Part shown: one piece after another, positions 1 to 6,630 of the stretch
Numbering within the stretch: position 1 is the stretch's first letter
Layout of the letters: every line of letters begins with the position of its first letter
NCBI GenBank assembly: GCA_003452965.1
Contig: DMMW01000010.1
Span: 1-34,525, forward strand
DNA length: 34,525 nt
Direction of reading: 5' to 3'
DNA from: Elusimicrobiota bacterium
Lineage (GTDB): Bacteria; Elusimicrobiota; UBA8919
The notes under the pieces: generated by a model
Told to the model about the DNA's origin: nothing
The model's database searches: none
The model's input: the letters and a program-made list of their open reading frames with translations, nothing else
Made by a program: the position numbers and the translations under genes

Positions 1-62
1 ACACAACACAACATACATATATTAACTAATTAAAAATAAATAATAATAATGGAAAAACGAAA

Positions 63-86
63 AAAAAGGGTCTCTGTCCCCTTTTT
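63..86 (-). terminator. Intrinsic terminator of the sugar-phosphate operon
   Basis: On the minus strand an 8-bp stem (AAAAAGGG / CCCTTTTT) with an 8-base loop runs into a T tract. It lies about 100 bases past the stop of the last leftward gene (186). The stem is largely symmetrical, with T tracts on both strands, so it could also stop rightward transcription. Confidence 0.6.
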
Positions 87-207
87 CTTGGTGTTGCATC
101 CGGCCCGCCACAGAACCGATGGCGAGGCCTATTATAATGCGAAAGTTAATATAGCAAACTATAATCTCTAAAATTCGGATTATTTTTATCTTGGTGTTGC
201 ATCCGGC
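87..207. repeat. 18-bp direct repeat duplicating the 3' end of the SDR gene
   Basis: An identical 18-bp sequence occurs at 87-104 and 190-207. The second copy encodes the last residues (PDATPR) of the SDR dehydrogenase just before its stop. The first copy reads on into the terminator hairpin without that stop. The roughly 80 bases between them hold nothing I recognise. The simplest reading is a small duplication of the gene's end, leaving a remnant beside the original terminator. Confidence 0.6.
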
Positions 208-1358
208 AGACCGCCGTCAACGGGAATGGTTGCGCCTGTGGTTGGTGTTTGCCGTGTTACAAAGAAGAGAACTGCATTTGCGACATGTCTTGCCGTAATT
301 TTTGCCTTAAGTAAATTACGACTTTGATAATATTCTTGTAATTTATTTTCATCAGTTATTCCTCTGTGCTTCATCCTGTCGGGACCTATTTTTTCCCATA
401 ATCCTGATTTAGTATTTCCATCTGAAAATACCGCATCAGGAGCCACCATGTTGACTCGTATATCAAATTCTGCTAATTCCAGACTTGCAATGCGTCCCAA
501 TTGATGTGCAGCTGCTTTTGTTGCACTGTATGCACCGAAACGCGCACCGGGAGCAAATACGTTTTTAGTAGATACTATTACGATATCTCCGCCGGTTCCC
601 TGCATACGCAAATGACGGCCGGCTTCTGATAGGGTAAGTAAAGTGCCCTCAACATTTACTTTCTCAAGTTTTTGGAAATCTTCCAGTTGCATTTCATCAA
701 GCGATGCAATTAACGGTATTCCGGCATTTGCAATTATAATATCAACACCGCCCCAAACTTTACTTACTTCATCGAATCCGTTAGCTACTGAATCCGTATT
801 TGTAATATCCATTCCAATACCGAAGATGTGGTTTTCGGCTATTTTTTTAAGCTCTTCAACTAATTTATCAAGCCTTTCGCCAGGTAAGTCGGTTGCGGCA
901 ACAAAGCAGCCTTTTTCCAGCAGGCCTCTGCAAATTCCCGAGCCAATCGCACCTGCAGCACCGGTAACTATTGCAACTTCGTTTTGAAGAGGGAATCTTG
1001 AATCAGGTTCATTATCAATATAAATAATACCGATGTCTTTCAAAAATACTATTTTTGGTTTTGTGTTGTTTTTATCAATAAAACTACTCATCGCGATAGT
1101 TATTTGTTTTTTGATATTTTCAATAGGGGCATTAACATCAATAGAATCTAATTGAAGCGGTGGAATTTTTACATTTTTCAAAGGAATAGGACATAAATTT
1201 AGATTATTATTATTTTTTGAATTAACAAATTCTACTACCGATATACTTGAGCAAAATTTTAATATAACACGATTGTAACGAACATCTTCATTGCCAGAAG
1301 GTTCGGCTAAAAGCCCACGAATAATCGGTAATATTTTATATACAGTATTATTTTCCAT
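186..1358 (-). CDS. SDR-family dehydrogenase resembling the C-terminal part of rhamnulose-phosphate aldolase/dehydrogenase fusions
   Basis: 390 aa. Residues 125-390 form a classical short-chain dehydrogenase: nucleotide loop TGAAGAIG at 132-139, NAG at 211-213, catalytic Ser263, Tyr277 and Lys281 (YSATK). The C-terminal DGGLPDATPR resembles the ending of the bifunctional RhaD-type aldolase/alcohol dehydrogenases (YuxG-like). Residues 1-120 are not a Rossmann fold and look like the linker region that follows the aldolase domain in those fusions. Here the aldolase is the separate gene immediately upstream, so the pair looks like a split version of the fusion. The likely role is oxidising the aldehyde released by aldol cleavage, for example lactaldehyde, in the cytoplasm. 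The substrate is inferred, not shown. It is the last gene of a leftward operon; no clear ribosome-binding site precedes the ATG. Confidence 0.8.
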   Translation of the reverse strand: MENNTVYKILPIIRGLLAEPSGNEDVRYNRVILKFCSSISVVEFVNSKNNNNLNLCPIPLKNVKIPPLQLDSIDVNAPIENIKKQITIAMSSFIDKNNTKPKIVFLKDIGIIYIDNEPDSRFPLQNEVAIVTGAAGAIGSGICRGLLEKGCFVAATDLPGERLDKLVEELKKIAENHIFGIGMDITNTDSVANGFDEVSKVWGGVDIIIANAGIPLIASLDEMQLEDFQKLEKVNVEGTLLTLSEAGRHLRMQGTGGDIVIVSTKNVFAPGARFGAYSATKAAAHQLGRIASLELAEFDIRVNMVAPDAVFSDGNTKSGLWEKIGPDRMKHRGITDENKLQEYYQSRNLLKAKITARHVANAVLFFVTRQTPTTGATIPVDGGLPDATPR

Positions 1359-1372
1359 AATTGTGTTATAGG

Positions 1373-1442
1373 GTTACTTGGGTTACTAGAGTTATAGGGT
1401 TGAACTCTAAAAACTCTATAACTCAACAAACTCTATGAACTC
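1373..1442. repeat. Degenerate period-8/9 repeat with an imperfect hairpin between aldolase and SDR genes
   Basis: AACTC recurs at 1403, 1412, 1420, 1429 and 1438. To its left GGGTTACT-type 9-mers continue the rhythm. An inverted repeat (GAGTTATAG at 1389-1397, CTATAACTC at 1416-1424) could fold in the transcript. The stop codon and last codons of the class II aldolase lie inside the repeat, so its extreme C-terminus may have been reshaped by it. Confidence 0.6.
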
Positions 1443-2083
1443 TTGATGAGTTTTCGACGGTATACTTCTGCTTCTAAAGTATCCATTTGCATGTAGATTT
1501 TTTCACTGAAAAAATTCATTTTGCCTAAAATTTTTGATGCTACAACGGTTTTACAGGCACTTTCAACATACAGTGTTCTGTAATACGCTTCCTTCAAATT
1601 TGAGCCAACTGTTAAAAGTCCATGATTAGCCATTAAAATTGCATTATGGTTTTTTATTACTTCGCTTACTTTGTTTGCAATATTTTTACTACTCGGAACT
1701 GCAAATTTAATAGTAGGTACATTTGAACTGATTATACCTACAAAATCCGGTGTAAATGCTTTTAATGTTTTACCTTGCATTGCATATGCGATAGAATACG
1801 GTGGATGTGTGTGTATTACAGCGGAAATATCTTTTCTTGTATAATAACAGGCGAGATGCATTTGTATTTCGCAGGTCGGTTTTCTATTGTCGTTAATATT
1901 TTTCCCGGTTTTCAGGTTAACTGCGATATAATCAGATTCCTTAGTATCTTCAAAACATGCACCAGATACTTTCATATAAACGGTATTATCTACTCGTACA
2001 CTGGTATTACCGCCGGGTCCGACGACAAAACCTTTATCGGCTAATTCTTTTCCTATTCTAACCAGTTCTTTTTTTATATTCAT
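1433..2083 (-). CDS. Class II (zinc) sugar-phosphate aldolase, FucA/RhaD-like
   Basis: 216 aa, the usual length for FucA/AraD-type enzymes. These cleave a ketose-1-phosphate such as fuculose- or rhamnulose-1-phosphate to DHAP and an aldehyde, or epimerise related pentose phosphates. Glu72, His91 and His93 (HTHPP) and His154 (ANHGLLTVG) fall at the places of the catalytic glutamate and zinc ligands of FucA. The phosphate-binding loop GGNTSVR is at 24-30. I chose the ATG at 2081-2083. An in-frame TTG two codons upstream is possible, but neither has a Shine-Dalgarno sequence because a heptamer repeat array begins 12 bases upstream of the ATG. The neighbours (SDR dehydrogenase, LsrF-like aldolase) suggest a deoxy-sugar or sugar-phosphate degradation operon. 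The exact sugar cannot be read from the sequence. Confidence 0.85.
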   Translation of the reverse strand: MNIKKELVRIGKELADKGFVVGPGGNTSVRVDNTVYMKVSGACFEDTKESDYIAVNLKTGKNINDNRKPTCEIQMHLACYYTRKDISAVIHTHPPYSIAYAMQGKTLKAFTPDFVGIISSNVPTIKFAVPSSKNIANKVSEVIKNHNAILMANHGLLTVGSNLKEAYYRTLYVESACKTVVASKILGKMNFFSEKIYMQMDTLEAEVYRRKLIKSS

Positions 2084-2094
2084 AATCAAAATTC

Positions 2095-2241
2095 AGGATA
2101 CAGGATACAGGATACAGAATACAGAATACAGAATACAGGATACAGGATACAGAATACAGGATACAGGATACAGAATACAGAATACAAGATACAGGATACA
2201 GAATACAAGATACAGGATACAGGATACAGGATACAGGATAC
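2095..2241. repeat. Heptanucleotide tandem array, exactly 21 units
   Basis: 147 bases made of 21 uninterrupted 7-mers of three kinds: AGGATAC, AGAATAC and AAGATAC. There are no indels. It fills the gap between the LsrF-like gene and the class II aldolase and ends 12 bases before the aldolase ATG. The flank at 2242-2310, which contains the stop of the upstream gene, is itself a degenerate polypurine repeat on the minus strand (AAGGTAAAG / AGGTAGAA units). Confidence 0.95.
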
Positions 2242-2287
2242 AGTGCTCAGTAAACAGATTAAGTGATCTCTTTACCCTTCTACCTTT

Positions 2288-3175
2288 CTACCTCTTTACC
2301 TTTGTCGCTAATGTTTTATATAATTCTAACGCTTCTTGTGGTTTCATGTTTTTATGCACAACATTATTTACTGCTTTTATCATTGCAATAGGATTTTCGC
2401 TTTGGAATATGTTTCTGCCCATATCCACACCCGACGCACCCTGCTGTACGGCACTATATGCCATTGTAAGTGCATCCAACACTGGCAGTTTTTTACCGCC
2501 TGCCATAACAATGGGAACAGGACATGATGCCGTTATAGTTTCAAAATCTTCTGGAACATAATATGTTTTTACTACATGTGCACCCAATTCTGCACATATA
2601 CGGCATGCAAGCCGAAAATATTTAGCATCCCTTACCATATCCTTGCCTACTGCGGTTACTGCTAAAACAGGTATTCCATAACGCATTCCCATATCAACCA
2701 ACTTGGTCATATTATGTATTGACCGTGTCTCAAATTCACCTCCGATAAATACCTGTATTGCCATAGCTGATACATTCATTCTGATAGCATCTTCAATATC
2801 AACAGCTATTTCTTCATTTGAAAGTTCTTTTAAGATGCTTGGTCCACCGCTTGTTCTCATAACTATAGGTGTTGTAAACGACGGAGGTATAGTAGTTCTC
2901 AAGATTCCGCGGGTCAACATAATTGCATCTGCATATTTTACAAGCGGAACAATATTTAAATCAATCCGTTCCAATCCGGTTGTAGGTCCCTGAAAATAGC
3001 CATGATCTATTGCCAGCATGACCGTGCGTCCAGTATCGCTGTTGAATATTCTTGACAGGCGGTTTTTCATACCCCAATCTAAAGAATTAGACCCTTTAAG
3101 AAAAAAACATTCCGATTTCATTGGAATATCTTCATAATATTTTTTTTCTTCTTTATTTGCGTCTGTTTCCGGCAT
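2288..3175 (-). CDS. LsrF-like class I aldolase/thiolase (DhnA family)
   Basis: 295 aa from the ATG at 3175, which has a strong Shine-Dalgarno (GGGAGGAG). The open frame runs 69 codons further upstream, but that extension crosses the promoter and is not credible. Long stretches match what I know of E. coli LsrF: LDWGMKNRLSRIFN, DHGYFQGPTTGLERID, AVGKDMVRDAKYF, QGASGVDMGRNIFQS. The Schiff-base lysine is Lys203 in VVKTYYV, the position used by LsrF. LsrF processes phosphorylated autoinducer-2 (3-hydroxy-2,4-pentanedione-5-phosphate), but no lsrK, lsrG or lsr transporter is present here. The neighbours are a second aldolase and an SDR, so a general deoxyketose-phosphate aldolase/thiolase role is equally possible. 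It is the first gene of the leftward operon. Confidence 0.85.
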   Translation of the reverse strand: MPETDANKEEKKYYEDIPMKSECFFLKGSNSLDWGMKNRLSRIFNSDTGRTVMLAIDHGYFQGPTTGLERIDLNIVPLVKYADAIMLTRGILRTTIPPSFTTPIVMRTSGGPSILKELSNEEIAVDIEDAIRMNVSAMAIQVFIGGEFETRSIHNMTKLVDMGMRYGIPVLAVTAVGKDMVRDAKYFRLACRICAELGAHVVKTYYVPEDFETITASCPVPIVMAGGKKLPVLDALTMAYSAVQQGASGVDMGRNIFQSENPIAMIKAVNNVVHKNMKPQEALELYKTLATKVKR

Positions 3176-3212
3176 AACTCCTCCCTGGAAATTTATTAAT
3201 TTTAATAACCTC

Positions 3213-3241
3213 ATTATATATAAAAAATATTTTATTTTCAA
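3213..3241 (-). promoter_or_regulatory. Sigma-70-type promoter of the leftward operon
   Basis: On the minus strand, TTGAAA (-35, plus-strand 3236-3241) is followed after exactly 17 bases by TATAAT (-10, 3213-3218). It lies about 40 bases upstream of the LsrF-like start codon. Confidence 0.7.
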
Positions 3242-3259
3242 TAAAAATTTAAAAACCTC

Positions 3260-3287
3260 TTGCAAATTATCAATGTTTAGATACAAT
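3260..3287 (+). promoter_or_regulatory. Promoter of the cupin-esterase pair
   Basis: TTGCAA (3260-3265), a 16-base spacer and TACAAT (3282-3287), with the cupin ATG at 3314. It is back to back with the leftward promoter, the two -35 boxes about 18 bases apart. A 15-base piece covering its -10 box recurs in the relic at 4766-4780. Confidence 0.55.
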
Positions 3288-3313
3288 AATAGAAAATAAT
3301 ATTGGGAGATTTT

Positions 3314-3628
3314 ATGCCTATAATCTCGGGAAAGAATGCTGTGCAAAATACCGGTGAGTTCCCGGCATGGGGATTGGTTCACTTCAAAGCAGGACAGAAA
3401 AACATAACAGAATTACATTATCACGATAGTGACGAATTTTTCTTTATGATTGAAGGAAGATGTGTGATGAAATCGGAAGGGAAAATATATACTCTTGAAA
3501 AAGGCGATGTTTTTGTTACTCGCATGGGTGACGAACACGAACTTTTTGAGATATTGGAAGATACGACACTTTTTTGGCTATGCACAGAACTTCGCGGTCA
3601 AAAAAGGCAAGGACACCAGCACAGGTAA
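3314..3628 (+). CDS. Small single-domain cupin
   Basis: 104 aa, one conserved beta-barrel cupin. The first motif is ELHYHDSDEFFFMIEGR (about 33-49), with two histidines and a glutamate as likely metal ligands. The second is around GDEHEL (74-79). Such stand-alone cupins bind a metal and a small ligand, often a sugar or sugar acid. I see no residue that fixes a specific reaction. Start: ATG at 3314 with GGGAG five bases upstream. The stop lies 26 bases before the esterase start and the two are probably co-transcribed. A degenerate copy of its middle part is found at 4809-4852. Confidence 0.8.
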   Translation: MPIISGKNAVQNTGEFPAWGLVHFKAGQKNITELHYHDSDEFFFMIEGRCVMKSEGKIYTLEKGDVFVTRMGDEHELFEILEDTTLFWLCTELRGQKRQGHQHR

Positions 3629-3654
3629 AAATGGATAAAGATTGGAGGAATGAT

Positions 3655-4617
3655 ATGTCATTAATATTTGGGATGTCTTTGAGAAAACTAAAAGAATATA
3701 AGGGCAGAAATCCGCGTCCTAAAGATTTCGATAAGTTTTGGGAAAGAGGTCTTTCTGAAATGAATTCAATAGCTCCAAAAATAAAAATAGTTCCTGCAAA
3801 GTTTCAGGTACCTTTTTGCAAGTGTTTGCATCTGTACTTTACTGGTGTAGGCGGAGCGCGTGTTCACGCAAAAGTTTTGCGTCCCAAAAAACCGGCTAAA
3901 AAACATCCTGCAATATTGATGTTTCACGGATATTCCTGCAGCAGCGGAGATTGGTACAACAAGCTTGCCTACGCAGCTTTGGGCTATACCGTTGCTTATT
4001 TAGATTGCCGCGGACAGGGTGGTTTATCCGAAGATAAAGGTGGGGTTACCGGCTGGACACTACACGGGCATATTGTTCGCGGATTAAGCGATTCGCCGGA
4101 AAAACTGTTATTCAGGAATATATTTCTTGATGTGGCCCAGATTGCCAAAATAGTAATGGAAATGTCCGACGTGGATGAAAACCGCGTTGGCGCCATAGGC
4201 GGCAGCATGGGCGGGGCACTTTCGTTAGTTTGCGCCGCATTGGAGCCGAGAATCAGAAGAGTTGCGCCTAATTATCCGTTTCTTTGCGATTATAAAGGTG
4301 TATGTGAAATGGATGTGACTAAAACAGCTTATGCGGAATTTCACGATTATTTCAGGAAATTTGATCCGTTACATGAAAGGGAAGAAGAGTTTTTTAACAA
4401 ACTTGGCTATATAGATGTTCAGCATTTTTGCAGCAGGATAAAAGCGGAGGTATTGATGGGTACCGGCTTGATGGATACCGATTGTCCGCCGTTCAGTCAG
4501 TTTGCCGCATACAATAAAATTAAGTCAAAAAAAACATTAGAAATATATCCGGATTTTGCGCATGAGGATTTTCCATATCATAACGATAAAATCTTCCAGT
4601 TTATGAGCAATCTATGA
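3655..4617 (+). CDS. Acetyl-xylan-esterase / cephalosporin-C-deacetylase-like hydrolase (AXE1 family)
   Basis: 320 aa, the family's usual length, alpha/beta-hydrolase fold. The nucleophile elbow GGSMGG places Ser184. The charge relay is Asp274 (GLMDTDCPP) and His303 (FAHED). The family-typical DCRGQGG follows the oxyanion region (HGYSCSSGDW). Members remove acetyl groups from xylan or oligosaccharides and often from other small esters. No signal peptide is visible, so it probably acts in the cytoplasm on imported substrates. Start at the ATG at 3655, preceded by GGAGGA at a five-base spacing; a further 27 codons of open frame upstream overlap the cupin gene. Co-transcription with the cupin suggests handling of acetylated sugars. 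Confidence 0.85.
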   Translation: MSLIFGMSLRKLKEYKGRNPRPKDFDKFWERGLSEMNSIAPKIKIVPAKFQVPFCKCLHLYFTGVGGARVHAKVLRPKKPAKKHPAILMFHGYSCSSGDWYNKLAYAALGYTVAYLDCRGQGGLSEDKGGVTGWTLHGHIVRGLSDSPEKLLFRNIFLDVAQIAKIVMEMSDVDENRVGAIGGSMGGALSLVCAALEPRIRRVAPNYPFLCDYKGVCEMDVTKTAYAEFHDYFRKFDPLHEREEEFFNKLGYIDVQHFCSRIKAEVLMGTGLMDTDCPPFSQFAAYNKIKSKKTLEIYPDFAHEDFPYHNDKIFQFMSNL

Positions 4618-4639
4618 TTAGGACAATGTAAAGGAAGTT

Positions 4640-4740
4640 ATGAAAATAGGCTTCATTGGATTAGATAAAATATATAGATGAAAAAATGGTTGCATTGGAA
4701 AATAAATGCAATCCCAAAAAGGTTACTCCATATTTTGTTT
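4640..4740 (+). pseudogene. Relic of the 5' end of the YchF-like gene
   Basis: Starts with a ribosome-binding site (AAGGAAG) and ATG encoding MKIGFIG, then reaches a stop after about 13 codons. Its bases align with the start of the intact gene at 5614, with an internal deletion, and the stretch ATTGGAAAATAAATGC is shared exactly. Similarity stops near 4740. Confidence 0.75.
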
Positions 4741-4765
4741 AATAAAATCTCTTTAAAAAAATTAG

Positions 4766-4852
4766 TGTTTAGATACAATATTTATGAGGATTCTTGTAAT
4801 AAAAACTTTGTATGCTTGAAAAGGTGATATTTTTGTTGCCCGTTTGGAGGAT
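4766..4852 (+). pseudogene. Relic of the cupin gene and its promoter, fused to the glycosylase frame
   Basis: 4766-4780 repeats 15 bases of the cupin promoter. 4809-4852 aligns with the cupin's LEKGDVFVTRMGDE coding segment. After a one-base deletion the relic reads GDIFVARLEDN, in the same frame as the downstream uracil-DNA glycosylase, so the two are joined without an intervening stop. Together with 4640-4740 this accounts for most of the gap after the esterase. Confidence 0.65.
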
Positions 4853-5617
4853 AACATAAATAAATATGAATTTGGGTTTTTAGGTGCAAAATTCCGGGTT
4901 CACAAAGACTGGAAACATTTTTTTGAAAATATATGCCTGGAATGTATAGAGAAGAATATTAGAAGAGATAAAATTACACCTTCTAAAGAAAATATTTTCA
5001 AAGTTTTTGAGAAACTCGGTCCTAAAGATATTAAAGTAGTAATAATCGGGCAGGACCCATATCCGCAACCAAATATTGCAACAGGCCGCGCATTTGAAGT
5101 TAAAGAATTGAATTCATGGCTTATTCCATTCAGGCAAGCAACATTAAGAAACATTTTGAAAATGTTGTATAACTGGCATGACAGTAAGAAGAATAAAAAA
5201 GCTTCAAGATTAGAAAAAATTGAAATTATAAAAAACGCAATAGAAAAGAAAGATTATAATATATTGCCGCCGGATAAGGTATTTGATTATTGGGAAAAAC
5301 AAAAAATATTTTTATTGAATTTTGCATTGACATACAGGATGGGTAATTGTGATAGTGGGGATTCTCATTTAATGTATTGGAAAGATTTTAATTATAAATT
5401 GGTAAGATGTTTATCAAAAATAAATAAAAATATAGTATGGTTGTTATTCGGAAAAGTTAACGAAGAAAATAACTGGATTATTAAACAAAATGCTTTTTAT
5501 ATTGCCCATCCGTCTGACAGGAGGGGAATAAACCCTAAGGATTTAGAAAAAATACGTCAATTTTTCGATATTTCGGTTAAGAAACATAAAATAGATTGGC
5601 TCGGAGGAAATTTATGA
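4844..5617 (+). CDS. Divergent family-1 uracil-DNA glycosylase
   Basis: About 257 aa. The family-1 (Ung) layout is clear: an N-terminal W-x3-F segment, motif A GQDPYP (70-75; usual GQDPYH), TLRNI (100-104), FLLN (156-159), SH (174-175), WLLFGK (199-204) and HPSDRRG (222-228; usual HPSPLS). The catalytic Asp71, the Tyr73 that excludes thymine, Asn159 and His222 are all kept. The His after the Tyr is Pro, and the leucine loop is altered. It should remove uracil or a related base from DNA. The start is uncertain: no ATG precedes the conserved part. TTG at 4844 is given here, but GGAGG at 4846-4850 points to an ATA codon at 4856. The first codons derive from a cupin relic. It is translationally coupled (ATGA) to the next gene. 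Confidence 0.75.
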   Translation: MEDNINKYEFGFLGAKFRVHKDWKHFFENICLECIEKNIRRDKITPSKENIFKVFEKLGPKDIKVVIIGQDPYPQPNIATGRAFEVKELNSWLIPFRQATLRNILKMLYNWHDSKKNKKASRLEKIEIIKNAIEKKDYNILPPDKVFDYWEKQKIFLLNFALTYRMGNCDSGDSHLMYWKDFNYKLVRCLSKINKNIVWLLFGKVNEENNWIIKQNAFYIAHPSDRRGINPKDLEKIRQFFDISVKKHKIDWLGGNL

Positions 5618-6303
5618 AGATAGGTTTTATCGGGATAGAAATACCTGAGGGTAAGATAAAATACAAAGATGAAAAATTTGTCGCATTGGAAAATAAATGC
5701 GAACCTAAAAAAATAACTCCATATTTTGTAGAATTCATTATTAATGAATTCGTTCAGGTAAACGCTATTGTTATTTCAAAAGATAAAATACTTGATTTGC
5801 TTATTCCCGATATTGAAAAACTTGAAGCACGTGTGCAGAATACAAATGATAATTTTGAAAAAGAATTAATAAAAAAATGTATATCTTGTCTTGAAAATGA
5901 AATGCCTTTATGTGACATCGTTTTTAACGAACAGGAACAGAAACTTCTTCAGATGCTGTCACCGAATAGCATGAAACCGATTGTAATTATTGATGACAAA
6001 GTTGAAACAAACGAAATAATTGAAAAAGTATTAAAAAAATCACAAACTATATTTTTTTATACAGCGGGAAAAGATGAGGTTCATGCCTGGCCTGTAAAAG
6101 CAGGTTCCGATATTGTGACCTGTGCGGGCAGGATACATTCCGATTTAGCACGCGGATTTATAAAAGCGGATATTGTAAGTTTTGACAATTTTATGAAATG
6201 CCATAATTTTAATGATGCCAAGACAAAAGGATTGGTAAAGCTAGTAGATAGGGAATATATTATCCAAGAATCAGATATTATAGAGATACGCTTCAATGTA
6301 TAA
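5614..6303 (+). CDS. YchF/Ola1-like protein with TGS domain but no GTPase P-loop
   Basis: 229 aa. Residues 144-229 match the C-terminal TGS-type (DUF933) domain of the YchF ATPase closely: FFYTAGKDEVHAWPVKAGS, IHSDLARGFIKADIVSFDNF and the terminal RFNV. The first 143 residues resemble a collapsed YchF G domain. KIGFIGIE is followed directly by a segment like YchF's region after the nucleotide loops, and the GxxxxGKS P-loop is absent. YchF is about 360 aa, so roughly 130 residues are missing. It should not hydrolyse a nucleotide; a ribosome- or RNA-binding role through TGS is an inference. ATG at 5614 with GGAGG six bases upstream overlaps the glycosylase stop as ATGA. A relic of its 5' end lies at 4640-4740. 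Confidence 0.75.
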   Translation: MKIGFIGIEIPEGKIKYKDEKFVALENKCEPKKITPYFVEFIINEFVQVNAIVISKDKILDLLIPDIEKLEARVQNTNDNFEKELIKKCISCLENEMPLCDIVFNEQEQKLLQMLSPNSMKPIVIIDDKVETNEIIEKVLKKSQTIFFYTAGKDEVHAWPVKAGSDIVTCAGRIHSDLARGFIKADIVSFDNFMKCHNFNDAKTKGLVKLVDREYIIQESDIIEIRFNV

Positions 6304-6390
6304 ACAAAAAGCATAGAATTGAGAGATATTAAAATAAGAATCTTGGAATAGATTATTTCATCAAAATAAATAAAATGGTGTAATTTAAAA

Positions 6391-6630
6391 ATGAAGATTT
6401 TGTATCGTGATGTTAAAAAATATTGTGTGTTGACGAATAGAGAAGTGGAAGTCTTGCAGAAACTTATTCATAATACATTACCCAACGGGAATGAAGAAAT
6501 AATTCCTGTTCAGAAAATAAAATGTCCATATGCTATCAAGTGTTTCTATGAAGCGAGAGATTGCATTTACACTGAAAGCAATATCAATTCTAAAAATGAT
6601 CCCTTAATATTCAAAAATGAAGAGAAGTAA
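6391..6630 (+). CDS. Small cysteine-containing protein of unknown function
   Basis: 79 aa, not recognised. Cysteines at 12, 45, 51 and 58 (CPYAIKCFYEARDC) could bind a metal or cofactor. The rest is charged and probably soluble. It overlaps the start of the URO-D-like gene by 14 bases, which supports real translation and coupling. The ribosome-binding site is weak. Nothing recognisable lies in the 87 bases before it. Confidence 0.55.
   Translation: MKILYRDVKKYCVLTNREVEVLQKLIHNTLPNGNEEIIPVQKIKCPYAIKCFYEARDCIYTESNINSKNDPLIFKNEEK

Noticed and set aside
2095..2241. CRISPR array
   Set aside because: Units are 7 bases with no spacers; this is a simple tandem repeat.
2288..3175. A complete AI-2 (lsr) operon
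   Set aside because: Only an LsrF-like gene is present; no kinase, isomerase, transporter or repressor of the lsr type is in the window.
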